The notes beneath the pieces are model-generated. The model made no database searches, was not told the DNA's origin, and saw nothing but the letters and a program-made list of their open reading frames with translations. DNA of 64,000 bases from Sphingobacterium sp. BN32 (GTDB lineage Bacteria; Bacteroidota; Bacteroidia; Sphingobacteriales; Sphingobacteriaceae): positions 3,968,001-4,032,000 of the forward strand of contig NZ_CP129963.1 in assembly GCF_030503615.1 (NCBI RefSeq). The letters run 5' to 3'. A program made the translations under genes and the position numbers. Positions 50,139 through 60,769 of this stretch are shown here, piece by piece. Numbering within the stretch: the stretch's first letter is position 1; every line of letters starts with the position of its first letter.

Positions 50139-53100
50139 ATAACCAAACTCTCAGTAAAGACACTAATTGATCTATATCTACAGGCTTGGAAATATAGTCG
50201 GAGGCTCCAGCTTTCATGCATTTATCTCGATCACCAGTCATCGCTTTAGCGGTAACGGCAATAATCGGTAAATTTTTGAAGTGATCCCGAGCACGAATTT
50301 TTTGAATGGCTTGAAAACCATCCATATTGGGCATCATGATATCCATAAGCACAATGTCGATTGTCGGATTTTGTTCCAACACCTGACAGGCTTCCTGTCC
50401 ATCCATTGCCGAAAATACTTCCACATTATATTTTTCCAACGCTCGAGACAACGAGAATATATTTCGAATGTCATCATCGGCGACCAAAACCTTGCGATTT
50501 TGTAATGCATCAGTTAAGTTTCTATTTTCTTTCCGTACGTCTTCGCGCACCGCTTGCCCCTTCTTATCTACCAAATGTAAGAACAAGCTAACCTCGTCGA
50601 GAATTCGTTGGTAAGAATGAACCGTCTTCACTACAATGGAATCAGCATACTCTTTAATGCGCATTTCCTCCCGACCTGACAGGCTTTTGCCTGTAAATAT
50701 GATGATAGGTAAGTCCTCTAAGCCGCTGTTGCTTTTTATGGTTTCCAAGGTCTCATAGGCAACTTCATCAGGAATTCCCATATCTAAGATAACACAATCC
50801 ACCTTTCCCTTAGTTAAGGCTTCAACACTTTGTTCCACGGAACTCTTTACTTCAGTAGAAATCTCGAAACTTTCTAAATACGAGGAAAGAGCGGCAGCGT
50901 GCTTTGGATTCTCTTCAACAATGAGTACCTTTTTCGAGCCGTTATTCAAAGCTTCCTCTATTCTTGAGAAAATACTTTGAAATCCTTGCTTTTGGAACGG
51001 CTTGCGAATGAAATCAATTGCCCCACGGCGGATGCTTTCATTTTTCCTTGCCTGTTCTGCGGACATCATATGTACGGGAATATGGCGCGTTTCTACGTTG
51101 GATTTTAGCTCATCTAATATCTGCCAACCGTCCATAATAGGAAGAACAATATCTAACAGAATCGCCTTAGGCTTATACTGCAGGGCTGCATACAATACTA
51201 AATCCCCACGTCCTACAACGATGGTTTTATACCCTGCTTTTCGAGCATAATCCCTGAGTGCTTTTGCAAATACCACATCATCTTCTACGATCAGTATTAC
51301 TTTATCCCCTTGGTCTATTGTATCTCGATCATCAGGAATTTCTTCTGGGAGGTTAGAAGTTTTAGGGTGTTTAATAACGGTCGATTCCGGGTTTAACGTT
51401 TCGCGTGGGCTGTCTTGATTAACAAGAACATTTTCTTCTGCTTTGGCATGCTCTAGGGGGAGAACTAAAGTGAAGCAACTCCCCTGTCCAAGCTCACTTT
51501 CCACACGTATTTCTCCCGACAACAATCTTGCAATTTCGCGGCTAATAGAGAGCCCAAGCCCCGTACCACCAAAACGTCGGCGTGTAGATCCATCAGCTTG
51601 TTGGAATGCTTCGAAGATTAGCTGTTGTTTTTCGGATGATATTCCTATTCCTGTGTCCTGTACGCTAAACATCACAGCCTCACCATCTGAGCTTGAGTGA
51701 TTTACCCTCAACGTTATTGATCCCTGGGCCGTAAACTTGATAGCATTGGAAAGCAAATTACGTAAAATTTGTTCTAACCTAAGACGGTCACTTTTCATGC
51801 GAAAATTTTCCGGCAGCGTAGATTCCACACAAAAATTAATCCCTTTCTCTTTGGTCAATGGCTTGAACATCTGAGTGAGATCACCTATTAATTCACTTAG
51901 AAAAAACTGCTCCACCTCCAGAGACATCTTTCCAGACTCGATTTTGGAGAGGTCAAGAATTTCATCAATTAGCGTCAATAAACCTGTGCCTGAGGACCAG
52001 ATTACCTGGGCAGATTCTACCTGCTCGCTATTGAGATTTCCTTCGTTATTTTCGGTCAAAACTTTTGAAAGTAACAGGATGGAATTCAGTGGTGTTCTGA
52101 GTTCATGTGACATGTTAGCAAGGAATTCAGATTTATATTTTGTACTCAAAGCAAGAGCCTCAGCTTTCTCCTGAATTTCTCTATTTCGGATCGCGATCAT
52201 CTGATTTCTATCCTCGAGAATTTGCGATCTCTTTTCCAATTCTTTATTGGACAGTAAAAGTTCTTCTTGTTGCGATCGTAATTCCTCCTCTGACACGCGC
52301 AGTTTGCTTGCCTGTGCCTCTAGTTCAGTGTTAAGACTCTCTAGCTCCGCATGTTGAACTTGAAGCTCTTCTGTTTGGGTCTGGGTTTCCTCTAAAAGCT
52401 GCTGAACGCGTCCTCGACTTTGCGCAGCGGCAATTGCTGCCCCTATAATTTCGCAAAAATCGCCCATCACCTCGATGGTATCTTGGGGCATTGTATTACG
52501 TGCTCCAACCTCTATAGCCCCTATACAATGTTGCTGATAGATAATGGGCATCAATACGATTTGCTTCACTTGTAACTCTCCTTGAGCAAAGGACAGATTA
52601 AATTCATCGGGCAGCATATCACTAATTACCCGAGGGATCTTATTGGTATACACTTCGGCTAATAATCCAACATGGATAGACCTTTCGTCTTGAGGAAGCG
52701 CCTTCAACCCTACTGTATGCTTGAGCTTAAATAAGTCTCTTTCCACTACGTAAATGGCACCATTGTCAAGTTTTAGAAAGTCAACTAAGAAATTCAGACT
52801 AAATCGGCCAATATCTAACAAATTGGGATTACCCATCAAACCGGCATTGAGTTCGGCAAGCCCATTCTTTCGCCAGTCGTTCCAATGGAGCTGCTCAAAG
52901 GTTTGCTGAAGAGAATTAGTCATTATACGGAGACTTTTAGCAATCGTCCCTAGATCGTCTTTTTGGCTATCATCAATGGAGATATCATAATTCCCTTTTG
53001 TGATCTCTTGGGCGATCCCACGTATGAGATTCAGCCTTCGACTCATTTCATTATCTTTAGCGATAAGTTCCTCTTGAAGTGCTCCACGACGCTTATAATC

Positions 53101-53706
53101 CGTACGCAACTTCCAAAACAACACTGAAGTTATAATCACCGATATTAGTGAGGCGATAGCAATTAAAACGGAGGTGGTCAAGGCAGAACTTTCTAATTCT
53201 TCTGAACGTTTGGAGACTCGATTTTCTTCCTGCTGTCGGATCGACTTAATCAACGAGCGGCAAGAGTCCATGATGGATTTACCACGATCTAAAAGATCTG
53301 GGGATAACTCCAACAAATTGCGGCGCTGTTCGATTAACTCATCCAGAACCTCTATCCTTTCTGTGGCAAGCGTGGTGAGCTTTTGAGCGCGAGCGTACTG
53401 ATCGGAAGTTAAATCTCCTTTCATAAGCGCATCAATTCGTTGAGGTAATGAGCTACGACTATCGCGGTAGGGTTCCAGGAATTTATCACGTCCGGTAAGA
53501 AGAAATCCACGCTGTCCGGTTTCAGCATTTTGTAGATCGATAAGTATTAACTGTGCGTTAGTGATATTATGTTGCGCTTGATCCATCAGCTCTTTGTTTT
53601 CACGCTGGTCTTGAGTCGATAAAAACAGGATGCCAGAAGCGATCAATAAGACAGTCATGGAAAATCCAAACCCCAACTGTAGATTCCGAAGTATATTTTG
53701 CTGCAT
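50128..53706 (-). CDS. Hybrid sensor histidine kinase, CHASE3-HAMP-GAF with three receivers
   Basis: An N-terminal membrane helix and a CHASE3 periplasmic domain (about 40-170, ending ESSALTTSVLIAIASLI) are followed by HAMP, a GAF domain (about 280-420) and a long coiled coil. Then come HisKA (NMSHELRTPLNSILLLSK, His near 540) and HATPase (NLLSNAIKFT, DTGIGIS, GTGLGLSI). Three receivers follow: VILIVEDD with LLDIVLPIMDG, KVLIVEEN with VILDMGIPD, and KVLVADDD with LMDIMMPNMDG. CHASE3 senses extracellular or periplasmic signals. The middle receiver has a weaker acidic cluster (EE) and may be inactive. It is the core of a five-gene phosphorelay operon. Confidence 0.93.
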   Translation of the reverse strand: MQQNILRNLQLGFGFSMTVLLIASGILFLSTQDQRENKELMDQAQHNITNAQLILIDLQNAETGQRGFLLTGRDKFLEPYRDSRSSLPQRIDALMKGDLTSDQYARAQKLTTLATERIEVLDELIEQRRNLLELSPDLLDRGKSIMDSCRSLIKSIRQQEENRVSKRSEELESSALTTSVLIAIASLISVIITSVLFWKLRTDYKRRGALQEELIAKDNEMSRRLNLIRGIAQEITKGNYDISIDDSQKDDLGTIAKSLRIMTNSLQQTFEQLHWNDWRKNGLAELNAGLMGNPNLLDIGRFSLNFLVDFLKLDNGAIYVVERDLFKLKHTVGLKALPQDERSIHVGLLAEVYTNKIPRVISDMLPDEFNLSFAQGELQVKQIVLMPIIYQQHCIGAIEVGARNTMPQDTIEVMGDFCEIIGAAIAAAQSRGRVQQLLEETQTQTEELQVQHAELESLNTELEAQASKLRVSEEELRSQQEELLLSNKELEKRSQILEDRNQMIAIRNREIQEKAEALALSTKYKSEFLANMSHELRTPLNSILLLSKVLTENNEGNLNSEQVESAQVIWSSGTGLLTLIDEILDLSKIESGKMSLEVEQFFLSELIGDLTQMFKPLTKEKGINFCVESTLPENFRMKSDRLRLEQILRNLLSNAIKFTAQGSITLRVNHSSSDGEAVMFSVQDTGIGISSEKQQLIFEAFQQADGSTRRRFGGTGLGLSISREIARLLSGEIRVESELGQGSCFTLVLPLEHAKAEENVLVNQDSPRETLNPESTVIKHPKTSNLPEEIPDDRDTIDQGDKVILIVEDDVVFAKALRDYARKAGYKTIVVGRGDLVLYAALQYKPKAILLDIVLPIMDGWQILDELKSNVETRHIPVHMMSAEQARKNESIRRGAIDFIRKPFQKQGFQSIFSRIEEALNNGSKKVLIVEENPKHAAALSSYLESFEISTEVKSSVEQSVEALTKGKVDCVILDMGIPDEVAYETLETIKSNSGLEDLPIIIFTGKSLSGREEMRIKEYADSIVVKTVHSYQRILDEVSLFLHLVDKKGQAVREDVRKENRNLTDALQNRKVLVADDDIRNIFSLSRALEKYNVEVFSAMDGQEACQVLEQNPTIDIVLMDIMMPNMDGFQAIQKIRARDHFKNLPIIAVTAKAMTGDRDKCMKAGASDYISKPVDIDQLVSLLRVWLFER

Positions 53707-53709
53707 TTA

Positions 53710-55176
53710 TTAAACTGGTAATGTGAAATAAAATGTTGAGCCTTGGCCAACTTGGCTCTCTACGCCACACAAGCCTCCATGTTGCGCTATAATTTCCTTG
53801 CAAATATGTAGGCCCAGTCCTAACCCCTGAAACTGAACTGATGCCTCCTGCACACGAAAGAATTTATCGAATACAAACGGAATTTTATGGGGTGGTATCC
53901 CCATCCCTTCATCTTGAATTTTTACAGTCAGAACTTGATCATCTATTTGGGTGTCAACAATGACTACATCCGAATTAGGGGCGTATTTCACTGCATTCGA
54001 AAGATAATTGATTAATACTTGTTCAATACGTAAAGAATCGACATAGATAGGTTTGTTTAGCCGTGTACCCGTTCGGAGAATTTGCAACTTCCGATGATGA
54101 TTGGTCATCACCGTTGTATCAATTACATGTTGAATGATTTTTTCCAAATCGACGGGTTGTATATTAATTTTCAATCCGCCCGTTTCTAAACGGGAAATAT
54201 CCAATAAATCTTGCACAAGCAGGTTTAGCTTTTGCGCCTGATCGTGAACTTTGGCAAGATAACCGTAGGCCTTATGATTACTGATCTCTTTCATTGCGCG
54301 CAAAGCTATTTCTGCAAACGCTTTAATACTAGTCAAGGGCGTCTTTAGCTCATGACTTGCGACGCTCAGAAAGTCATCTTTCTTTTTCTCCAACTGTTTA
54401 CGTTCATCGATGTCCGTCATGGTACCTACCCAGCGAATAGTTTTTAAATCTTTAGTGACAGGGGCGATCTTCACTAAATGATATCGATAATTTTCTGTAT
54501 TATTTTCCTTTAAGCGAACTTCTTTCTGTAGGGGCTGTCGATCTTCTAGCTGCAATTTCCAAATTTCAAAAACGTCGGCATCATCGGGATGTAATTCTGG
54601 CCAATTATCTTTAGAAGGAGCATATCGATACCACTGCTGGTTCACAAAATCAACGTTTCCTAAGCCGTCGGTAGTGAATGCTATCTGCGGGAGCGCTTCT
54701 AGCGTGACATTTAGCTCTTGCAGCTTCTCTGCGAGTTCACTTTGCGCCTTTTGACGTTGCTGAACCTCACTTTCCAAATACGTTTTCATCTGTTGTAATG
54801 CGAATGTTTGTTCGTATAGGCGATAGAACGTCTTTACTTTTAACAAGAGGATATCTGGATCGACAGGTTTTGTGATATAATCGATACCCCCAGACTCGTA
54901 ACCCTTGGTAATATATTTTTTTTCGCGATTCACGGCAGAAAGAAAAATGATGGGAATATCTTTGGTCTTCTTAGTTCCAGATAAGGTTTCTGCGACTTCA
55001 TAGCCATCCATCCCCGGCATTTGAACATCGAGAATTATTAATGCATAGTCTGTTTTTAAACATTTTTTCAAGGCGTCTTCACCCGAATTGGCGGAGTCAG
55101 TCCGAAATCCCTTTAATTGCAACGTTTTTTCAAGCGAATATATATTTTCCTGCTTGTCGTCAACGATTAGAATCAT
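53710..55176 (-). CDS. REC-PAS histidine kinase
   Basis: The receiver comes first (MILIVDDKQENIYSLEKTL, acceptor in LIILDVQMPGMDG, then TKPVDPDILLLK). A coiled linker, a PAS domain (about 150-260, FTTDGLGNVDFVNQQWYRY), HisKA (VASHELKTPLTSIKAFAEI) and HATPase (NYLSNAVKYAPN, DEGMGIP, GLGLGLHICKEI) follow. There is no membrane segment, so it is cytoplasmic and likely acts as a relay driven by another kinase. It is the first gene of the operon, 3 nt before the hybrid kinase. Confidence 0.92.
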   Translation of the reverse strand: MILIVDDKQENIYSLEKTLQLKGFRTDSANSGEDALKKCLKTDYALIILDVQMPGMDGYEVAETLSGTKKTKDIPIIFLSAVNREKKYITKGYESGGIDYITKPVDPDILLLKVKTFYRLYEQTFALQQMKTYLESEVQQRQKAQSELAEKLQELNVTLEALPQIAFTTDGLGNVDFVNQQWYRYAPSKDNWPELHPDDADVFEIWKLQLEDRQPLQKEVRLKENNTENYRYHLVKIAPVTKDLKTIRWVGTMTDIDERKQLEKKKDDFLSVASHELKTPLTSIKAFAEIALRAMKEISNHKAYGYLAKVHDQAQKLNLLVQDLLDISRLETGGLKINIQPVDLEKIIQHVIDTTVMTNHHRKLQILRTGTRLNKPIYVDSLRIEQVLINYLSNAVKYAPNSDVVIVDTQIDDQVLTVKIQDEGMGIPPHKIPFVFDKFFRVQEASVQFQGLGLGLHICKEIIAQHGGLCGVESQVGQGSTFYFTLPV

Positions 55177-55881
55177 TTAATAAATATTATGTAAGAACAT
55201 CAGGTAGAACGAGTATCCATTGTTGCTCAGTAGATGAACGGACTAAATTATTAAAAAAATCATAAAAAGCTATAAGATTTTCCCTTAAAGTCGCTTGAAG
55301 AAAAAGGTAGTTAGGGAATATCGCAATCAGTTTGTCAGCTATTTTGGGCAAAATCTTGTCTTAAGAGGTTTTGGTGTAAAATTTATAGACGCTTAATGTT
55401 GGCTTCTAATTTTTTTTTGGTAGACTATTGAATGCTATTCTAGCTGGCGATTGGGATTTACTCGTATCGATACAATAATAGGAAAGCTCCGCTCCAGTCT
55501 GTTGGATGCGTTTTAGGTGGTAGACTAAAGCTATTTCTTTAGGGCAATTTCTGGCATAGCTTGGTTAAGTGTAATCGAGCAGTAAACACATCATCAATTG
55601 AGGGAAAACCGCACACATAAGCGTAATAATGTTTAAAAACATTTAATATTGCTTCGAATGATTCATTAATTTAAAATAATTCCTTAATATTTACTTAATA
55701 AACCTTATTTATTTTCGGCATCTGAAAAACATACTAAAGAAGGGAGGGATAGCATAGAACAATCGTGACGCAATAACGAGTACTAACTCAGATTTTATAT
55801 GATACATGCTGGAGGATTCCTATACCGAAGGGATATACCGGCCAAGAATCAACCTTAACAATTCGATTACAACTTCAATCC
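55177..55881. other. Intergenic region between divergent operons
   Basis: 705 nt without a gene. AT-rich and with short palindromes only. No TAnnTTTG box of good quality was found for the susC-like gene downstream. Confidence 0.4.
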
Positions 55882-58800
55882 GTGAAATTGATAAAATATT
55901 TTTACATGTTTATAAACTTAAAAAAGGGTGTTGCACATGTTTCATACGCTGCAGGCTTTTGCTTTTTAATGCAATTACCCTGCATTAATTCTTCTTACGC
56001 GGTAGAGACACACTTAATAGGTCCAGCAACATTTCCTTCAATCAAAGCCGCTCTAAATGCCCCGCAACAAGAAAGAGGCAGAATTTCAGGAACCATTTTA
56101 GATGAATCAGGGACACCTATTGCAGGTGTTACCGTCAGCATCAGTGATCGTGGAATTACAACCTCTACCGACGATCAAGGGAAATACAGTACCGACGTAC
56201 CTACCGGACTTCATATAATTAAAGTAAGCTCTATCGGCTATATTACTCAAGAAATGAGCATTCGGGTTACCTCGAATACAAATGAACGCCATAATTTTAC
56301 CCTTGCTTCAGACAATGACAAAATTGACGAGGTGGTAGTAGTTGGATACGGTACTTCCAAAAAGACCGATGTTACAGGTTCTACCAGTACCATTTCAACT
56401 AAACAATTTGAAAACGCTCCGGCAACTCGAATTGACCAGCTACTTCAGGGCCAGGCATCTGGGGTGGATGTAAAGTCTACCAATGGAGCGCCTGGCGCAC
56501 CTACGACCATTAGAATCCGTGGTTCTAGATCTATTACGGCGACCAATGAACCGATCTATGTAATTGACGGGATTGTGGATCCAAGTGGTACCAGTTTAAA
56601 TTCCATTAATCCAAGCGACATTGAAAGCATAAACATCCTCAAGGATGCCTCCACAACAGCGATCTATGGTTCTAGAGCTTCAAATGGTGTAATCCTGGTA
56701 ACCACAAAGAAAGGTGTTGCCGGTAAAGATATTGTACGCTTTTCGACCAATCAGGGCTTTTCACAGCTACCCAGAAAATTGGACTTAATGAATGCCCGAG
56801 AATTTGCAGAATTTATTAATGAGGCTCTGGTATATGGCAATAAACCTCCTCTCTACCCCAATGTCGACTCGTTGATCAATCAGATCGGAGAAGGGACTGA
56901 CTGGATTGATGCGGTTACCCAAACGGCTCCATTCGCGAGCTATGATGCATCAGCATCGGGCGGAGAAGGCGGTGACCGGGGATATACCTATTTCGTTTCT
57001 GCCAATCTATTAGACCAGAAAGGGATTATTAAAAACACAGGGTTTAAAAGGTATCAGGGAAGAATAAACTTGACCAAGAAATTCGGGAACCGAATTAATA
57101 TGGGTGTAAGCACCAATATCAGTAGAGAGCAGCATAGAATCAGCAGCTTGAATTTTGGCACCAATACGGGCTGGTCTACCTCGTATATCTTCCTTCCTCC
57201 TACGATGCCTATTTATAAAGAAGATGGTTCTTATGAGACCTACAATCCGATTTGGTATACCGGTGGACATATCAACAATCCCGTAGCGGTTCTGGATAAA
57301 GTAAAGAATCAAAGAGCAATCAACAACATATTGTCCAATGCATACTTAGAAATTGAGGTTCTCAAAGATTTGAAAGTGAAATCCACTCTAGGAGTAAATT
57401 TCATCAACCAGCGGGGAGATTACTACAGTCCTACGGATATGCCTCAAAATATTTTCAATAATCGTCTATTCGGATCTGCCAATTCCGACATCTACAACAC
57501 GCTGGGTTTGATTAATGAAAATACGCTGAATTTCAAGAGATCCTTCGAAGAGCATACTCTGGATCTTTTGGCTGGTGCAAGTTACCAGACCAAAAGTATC
57601 AATCGGCTATATGGTTCTGGAAGTAACTTAACCAATGATATTACCCAGTATAACAATCTAGGGCTGGCCGAGCAGCAATTCCGTGGGTTAGCATCCCATC
57701 TGGATGAAAACACTATCGTGTCATTTCTTGGAAGAGTAAATTACAATTATGCTGGAAAGTATTATTTTACGCTTACCGGCCGGGCCGATGGTGCCTCCAA
57801 CTTTGCCCAAGGAAAGAAATGGGGAATGTTCCCTTCCGGGGCTGCTAAATGGCGCATTTCTCAAGAACCTTTCTTTTTGGAATCCAATCTAAACGGAACA
57901 ATTTCAGAACTTGCGATCCGCGCTAGTTACGGTATCTCTGGAAATCAAGGAATCGCCAACTACCAATCGCTAGCCTCGCTTCCTTCGACCACCAACTCCT
58001 ATATCTTTGGGGGACAGCAGACCTTAGGCTACACCCAGGGGAACCTATCTAATAAAGATTTAAGCTGGGAAACTACAGCGCAATTTGATGCCGGACTGGA
58101 CGTCCATTTTTTTAATGGCAGAATTAATTTAACGGCAGATTATTACGATATGACCAGCCGCGATTTACTGCTAACCGTTCAGTTGCCTTCTCAAACCGGA
58201 TACACCTCCAGACTGATAAACCTTGGAAAATCGCAAAACAAGGGATTTGACTTCTCTGTTTCGGGCGAAGTGCTTCGCAAAGGAGATTTCTCTTGGCAGG
58301 CCAACGTGAATGTTTCCACCAACAGTCAGAAAGTAACCGATATCGGTCCCCTTAGCAAAGTCTTTTTGGATGCTGGCATTGGGTACGGCGTGACCACCAG
58401 TTACCTAGAGAAAGGATATCCAATTGGAGCAAATTTCGGTCTAGAATATGCCGGAACTTGGAAAACACAACAGGAAATCGATGCTGAGCTGGCGAAGCCT
58501 GCTCAAGACCGAGAGTTTGTCTCGCACAACAGTCATTACCTTCCGGGAGGACCAAAATACAAGGATTATAGCGCTGATGGTCAACTAAACGTAAACGACT
58601 ACCATTACCTAGGTCAGGCTAACCCGAAACTTTTCGGTGGGGTGGGAAGTACATTCGCTTATAAAAGATTGTCGCTAGACGTATTCTTTCAGTTCAATCA
58701 GGGTGCTAAGATGTACAACGCGATGGAATTTTTTAACGGAACGGGCACCTCGTATTCTAACCAATTCAAGTACATAATCGACCGCTGGTCTCCTGAAAAC

Positions 58801-59109
58801 CCAACTTCTGATATTCCAAAAGTTGAATCAAGGGACAACATCGCGAGCACCAGGCTACTACAGGATGCCTCTTTCATCCGATTCAAGTCTGCTCAAATCA
58901 GATACGCTCTAGGTGGGGTGATACTTCCGAAAATCATCAAGGATATGGATATATTCGCCAGTGGTACCAATTTATTTCTATGGACAAAATACCGCGGTTT
59001 TGACCCTGAGGTGAACACCAGTGGCGGAAGTTCTACCTTGATTGCTAACGACAACGGAAATTATCCAAACGGAAGAGTGGTTACATTCGGCGTTAACTTA
59101 ACACTTTAA
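55882..59109 (+). CDS. SusC/RagA TonB-linked outer-membrane transporter
   Basis: A signal-like N-terminus (to about 40), carboxypeptidase-regulatory-like domain (66-143), TonB box DEVVVVGYG (149-157), plug and barrel ending VTFGVNLTL. ATG 55906 (MFINLKKGV) is a possible alternative start. It is paired only with a SusD gene and no enzyme, so it may import a small soluble compound or fragments made elsewhere. Confidence 0.95.
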   Translation: MKLIKYFYMFINLKKGVAHVSYAAGFCFLMQLPCINSSYAVETHLIGPATFPSIKAALNAPQQERGRISGTILDESGTPIAGVTVSISDRGITTSTDDQGKYSTDVPTGLHIIKVSSIGYITQEMSIRVTSNTNERHNFTLASDNDKIDEVVVVGYGTSKKTDVTGSTSTISTKQFENAPATRIDQLLQGQASGVDVKSTNGAPGAPTTIRIRGSRSITATNEPIYVIDGIVDPSGTSLNSINPSDIESINILKDASTTAIYGSRASNGVILVTTKKGVAGKDIVRFSTNQGFSQLPRKLDLMNAREFAEFINEALVYGNKPPLYPNVDSLINQIGEGTDWIDAVTQTAPFASYDASASGGEGGDRGYTYFVSANLLDQKGIIKNTGFKRYQGRINLTKKFGNRINMGVSTNISREQHRISSLNFGTNTGWSTSYIFLPPTMPIYKEDGSYETYNPIWYTGGHINNPVAVLDKVKNQRAINNILSNAYLEIEVLKDLKVKSTLGVNFINQRGDYYSPTDMPQNIFNNRLFGSANSDIYNTLGLINENTLNFKRSFEEHTLDLLAGASYQTKSINRLYGSGSNLTNDITQYNNLGLAEQQFRGLASHLDENTIVSFLGRVNYNYAGKYYFTLTGRADGASNFAQGKKWGMFPSGAAKWRISQEPFFLESNLNGTISELAIRASYGISGNQGIANYQSLASLPSTTNSYIFGGQQTLGYTQGNLSNKDLSWETTAQFDAGLDVHFFNGRINLTADYYDMTSRDLLLTVQLPSQTGYTSRLINLGKSQNKGFDFSVSGEVLRKGDFSWQANVNVSTNSQKVTDIGPLSKVFLDAGIGYGVTTSYLEKGYPIGANFGLEYAGTWKTQQEIDAELAKPAQDREFVSHNSHYLPGGPKYKDYSADGQLNVNDYHYLGQANPKLFGGVGSTFAYKRLSLDVFFQFNQGAKMYNAMEFFNGTGTSYSNQFKYIIDRWSPENPTSDIPKVESRDNIASTRLLQDASFIRFKSAQIRYALGGVILPKIIKDMDIFASGTNLFLWTKYRGFDPEVNTSGGSSTLIANDNGNYPNGRVVTFGVNLTL

Positions 59110-60617
59110 TGAAATATAAGATGAAAATAACATCTAAATTATACAGAACCGGGGCATTCTTAGCTATTCTATTATCGAGTGCCAGTTTCACAAGCTGTGA
59201 AAAATCATTGGAAGAAGAGGCGAAGACTTTTATTAATCCAGATGATTTCTTTACCAATGAAACTCAATGTATTCAAGCTGTCAATGGGGTGTACCAAACG
59301 CTATACAGCATTTACAGTTCACCAGATTATTGGCGCATGGTCGATTTGGGAACGGACGTTGCTTATTCAAATGACGTGAATTCTGCAGTCCAGAACTACG
59401 AGTTCGGATCAGGCAGTAACGGAACCGGGAGTCTTTGGCTTAATGCATATTCAGGAATAAAGAATGCTAACCTGGTGATCAGTCGTGTCGCAGTTGCTGA
59501 AATTGATAACACAATAAAACAAAGAATCTTATCGGAGGCCAAATTCCTCAGGGCACTCTATTATTTCAACTTGTCCAACACGTTTGGCGGCGTACCGCTA
59601 TGGACACAGGAAATTGATATCAACGCCGTTTCATCGCTCAGCAGAAGCAGCTTAGCAGATGTAAGAGCTCAAATTATTCAGGATCTTACTGAGGCTGAAA
59701 TGGGACTTCCCCTCTCCTATCCATCGTCTGATATAGGCAGGGTAACCAAAGGTGCTGCGCAAGCTTTACTTGCAAAGGTTTATCTATTTGGGAAAGATTG
59801 GAAAAATGCTAAGGCCACCGCTTTGAAGGTCGTTAATTCCGGCAGTTATTCGCTAATGACAAATTACGATCAACTCTTTGACGTGAACACTGGGTTTAAG
59901 AATAATAAGGAATCCATCTTTGAGATTCAATATTTAAGGGAACCGACTTCCAACACAAACACGCGCACTCATTCCCAGATATCTTATTATATTCCACAAC
60001 GTGACGCCGGAAAAAGGACCTACGCCGGGGTAGATTTTGGCAATCTGGTTGTCGACGGTTGGAACGTCTTTTTACCCACCGCAAAACTGGTATCCATGTT
60101 CGAGCCGGGCGATAAGCGTAAGGACATCGTGCTAGGTTTCGGATTTAGAGACCAAAAGTTCACCAGATTCCCTAAGCCTGGATACCCTTGGTTTGGCAGC
60201 AAATTTTGGGATTTAAATGCCAATGGGCAGTCATCGGGAAAAAACCTTTATCTTCTTCGTTATGCCGACGTGCTTCTCATGCTCAGCGAAGCTGAAAACG
60301 AACTTGGAAACACTGCCGAAAGTATTCGATGGATGAATATGATCAGGGTTCGAGCCGGTCTGCCTGAATTAGCGGCTAGCACGACCCGAGCTGAAATTAC
60401 CAGTAAGATATTTAACGAAAGAGCCATCGAGTTTGTGGGGGAATTTCAAAGGAGATTCGATTTAAACCGTTGGGGAAAATTAGTGGAGGCCGCAAAATCT
60501 GTCGCGGTCGATAACCCTGTTGGCGCAGCAAAAGTGAAGCCTTTCCATCAGTATTATCCTATAGCTCAGGAAGAGATCATTAAGAATCCCAACCTGGAAC
60601 AAAACGAGGGGTACTAA
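59109..60617 (+). CDS. SusD/RagB family outer-membrane lipoprotein
   Basis: The start overlaps the susC stop by 1 nt (TAATG). Lipobox TSCEKS (Cys near 30). SusD features are AKFLRALYYFNLSNTFGGVPLW and the late NERAIEFVGEFQRRFDLNRWG. It is the extracellular ligand-binding lid of the transporter. No further glycan gene follows, only a hairpin and an IS relic. Confidence 0.95.
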   Translation: MKYKMKITSKLYRTGAFLAILLSSASFTSCEKSLEEEAKTFINPDDFFTNETQCIQAVNGVYQTLYSIYSSPDYWRMVDLGTDVAYSNDVNSAVQNYEFGSGSNGTGSLWLNAYSGIKNANLVISRVAVAEIDNTIKQRILSEAKFLRALYYFNLSNTFGGVPLWTQEIDINAVSSLSRSSLADVRAQIIQDLTEAEMGLPLSYPSSDIGRVTKGAAQALLAKVYLFGKDWKNAKATALKVVNSGSYSLMTNYDQLFDVNTGFKNNKESIFEIQYLREPTSNTNTRTHSQISYYIPQRDAGKRTYAGVDFGNLVVDGWNVFLPTAKLVSMFEPGDKRKDIVLGFGFRDQKFTRFPKPGYPWFGSKFWDLNANGQSSGKNLYLLRYADVLLMLSEAENELGNTAESIRWMNMIRVRAGLPELAASTTRAEITSKIFNERAIEFVGEFQRRFDLNRWGKLVEAAKSVAVDNPVGAAKVKPFHQYYPIAQEEIIKNPNLEQNEGY

Positions 60618-60673
60618 CGATAAAAATGTACTCAACCTGAACTCTGGATAATAAAGAGTTTATAAGGCAAAAA

Positions 60674-60736
60674 AAGGCTTGATTCTTGTATTTAATTAGG
60701 TTACAATCAGATTAATACAGTTAAGAATCAAGCCTT
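60674..60736. repeat. 14-bp perfect inverted repeat after the susD gene
   Basis: AAGGCTTGATTCTT at 60674-60687 and AAGAATCAAGCCTT at 60723-60736 are perfectly complementary over a 35-nt loop. It could be a terminator of the susCD operon. It could instead be an IS end repeat, since a transposase relic begins about 40 nt further on. Confidence 0.5.
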
Positions 60737-60769
60737 ATCCTTCGAGATGAGGAAATATAAACCCTTGAG

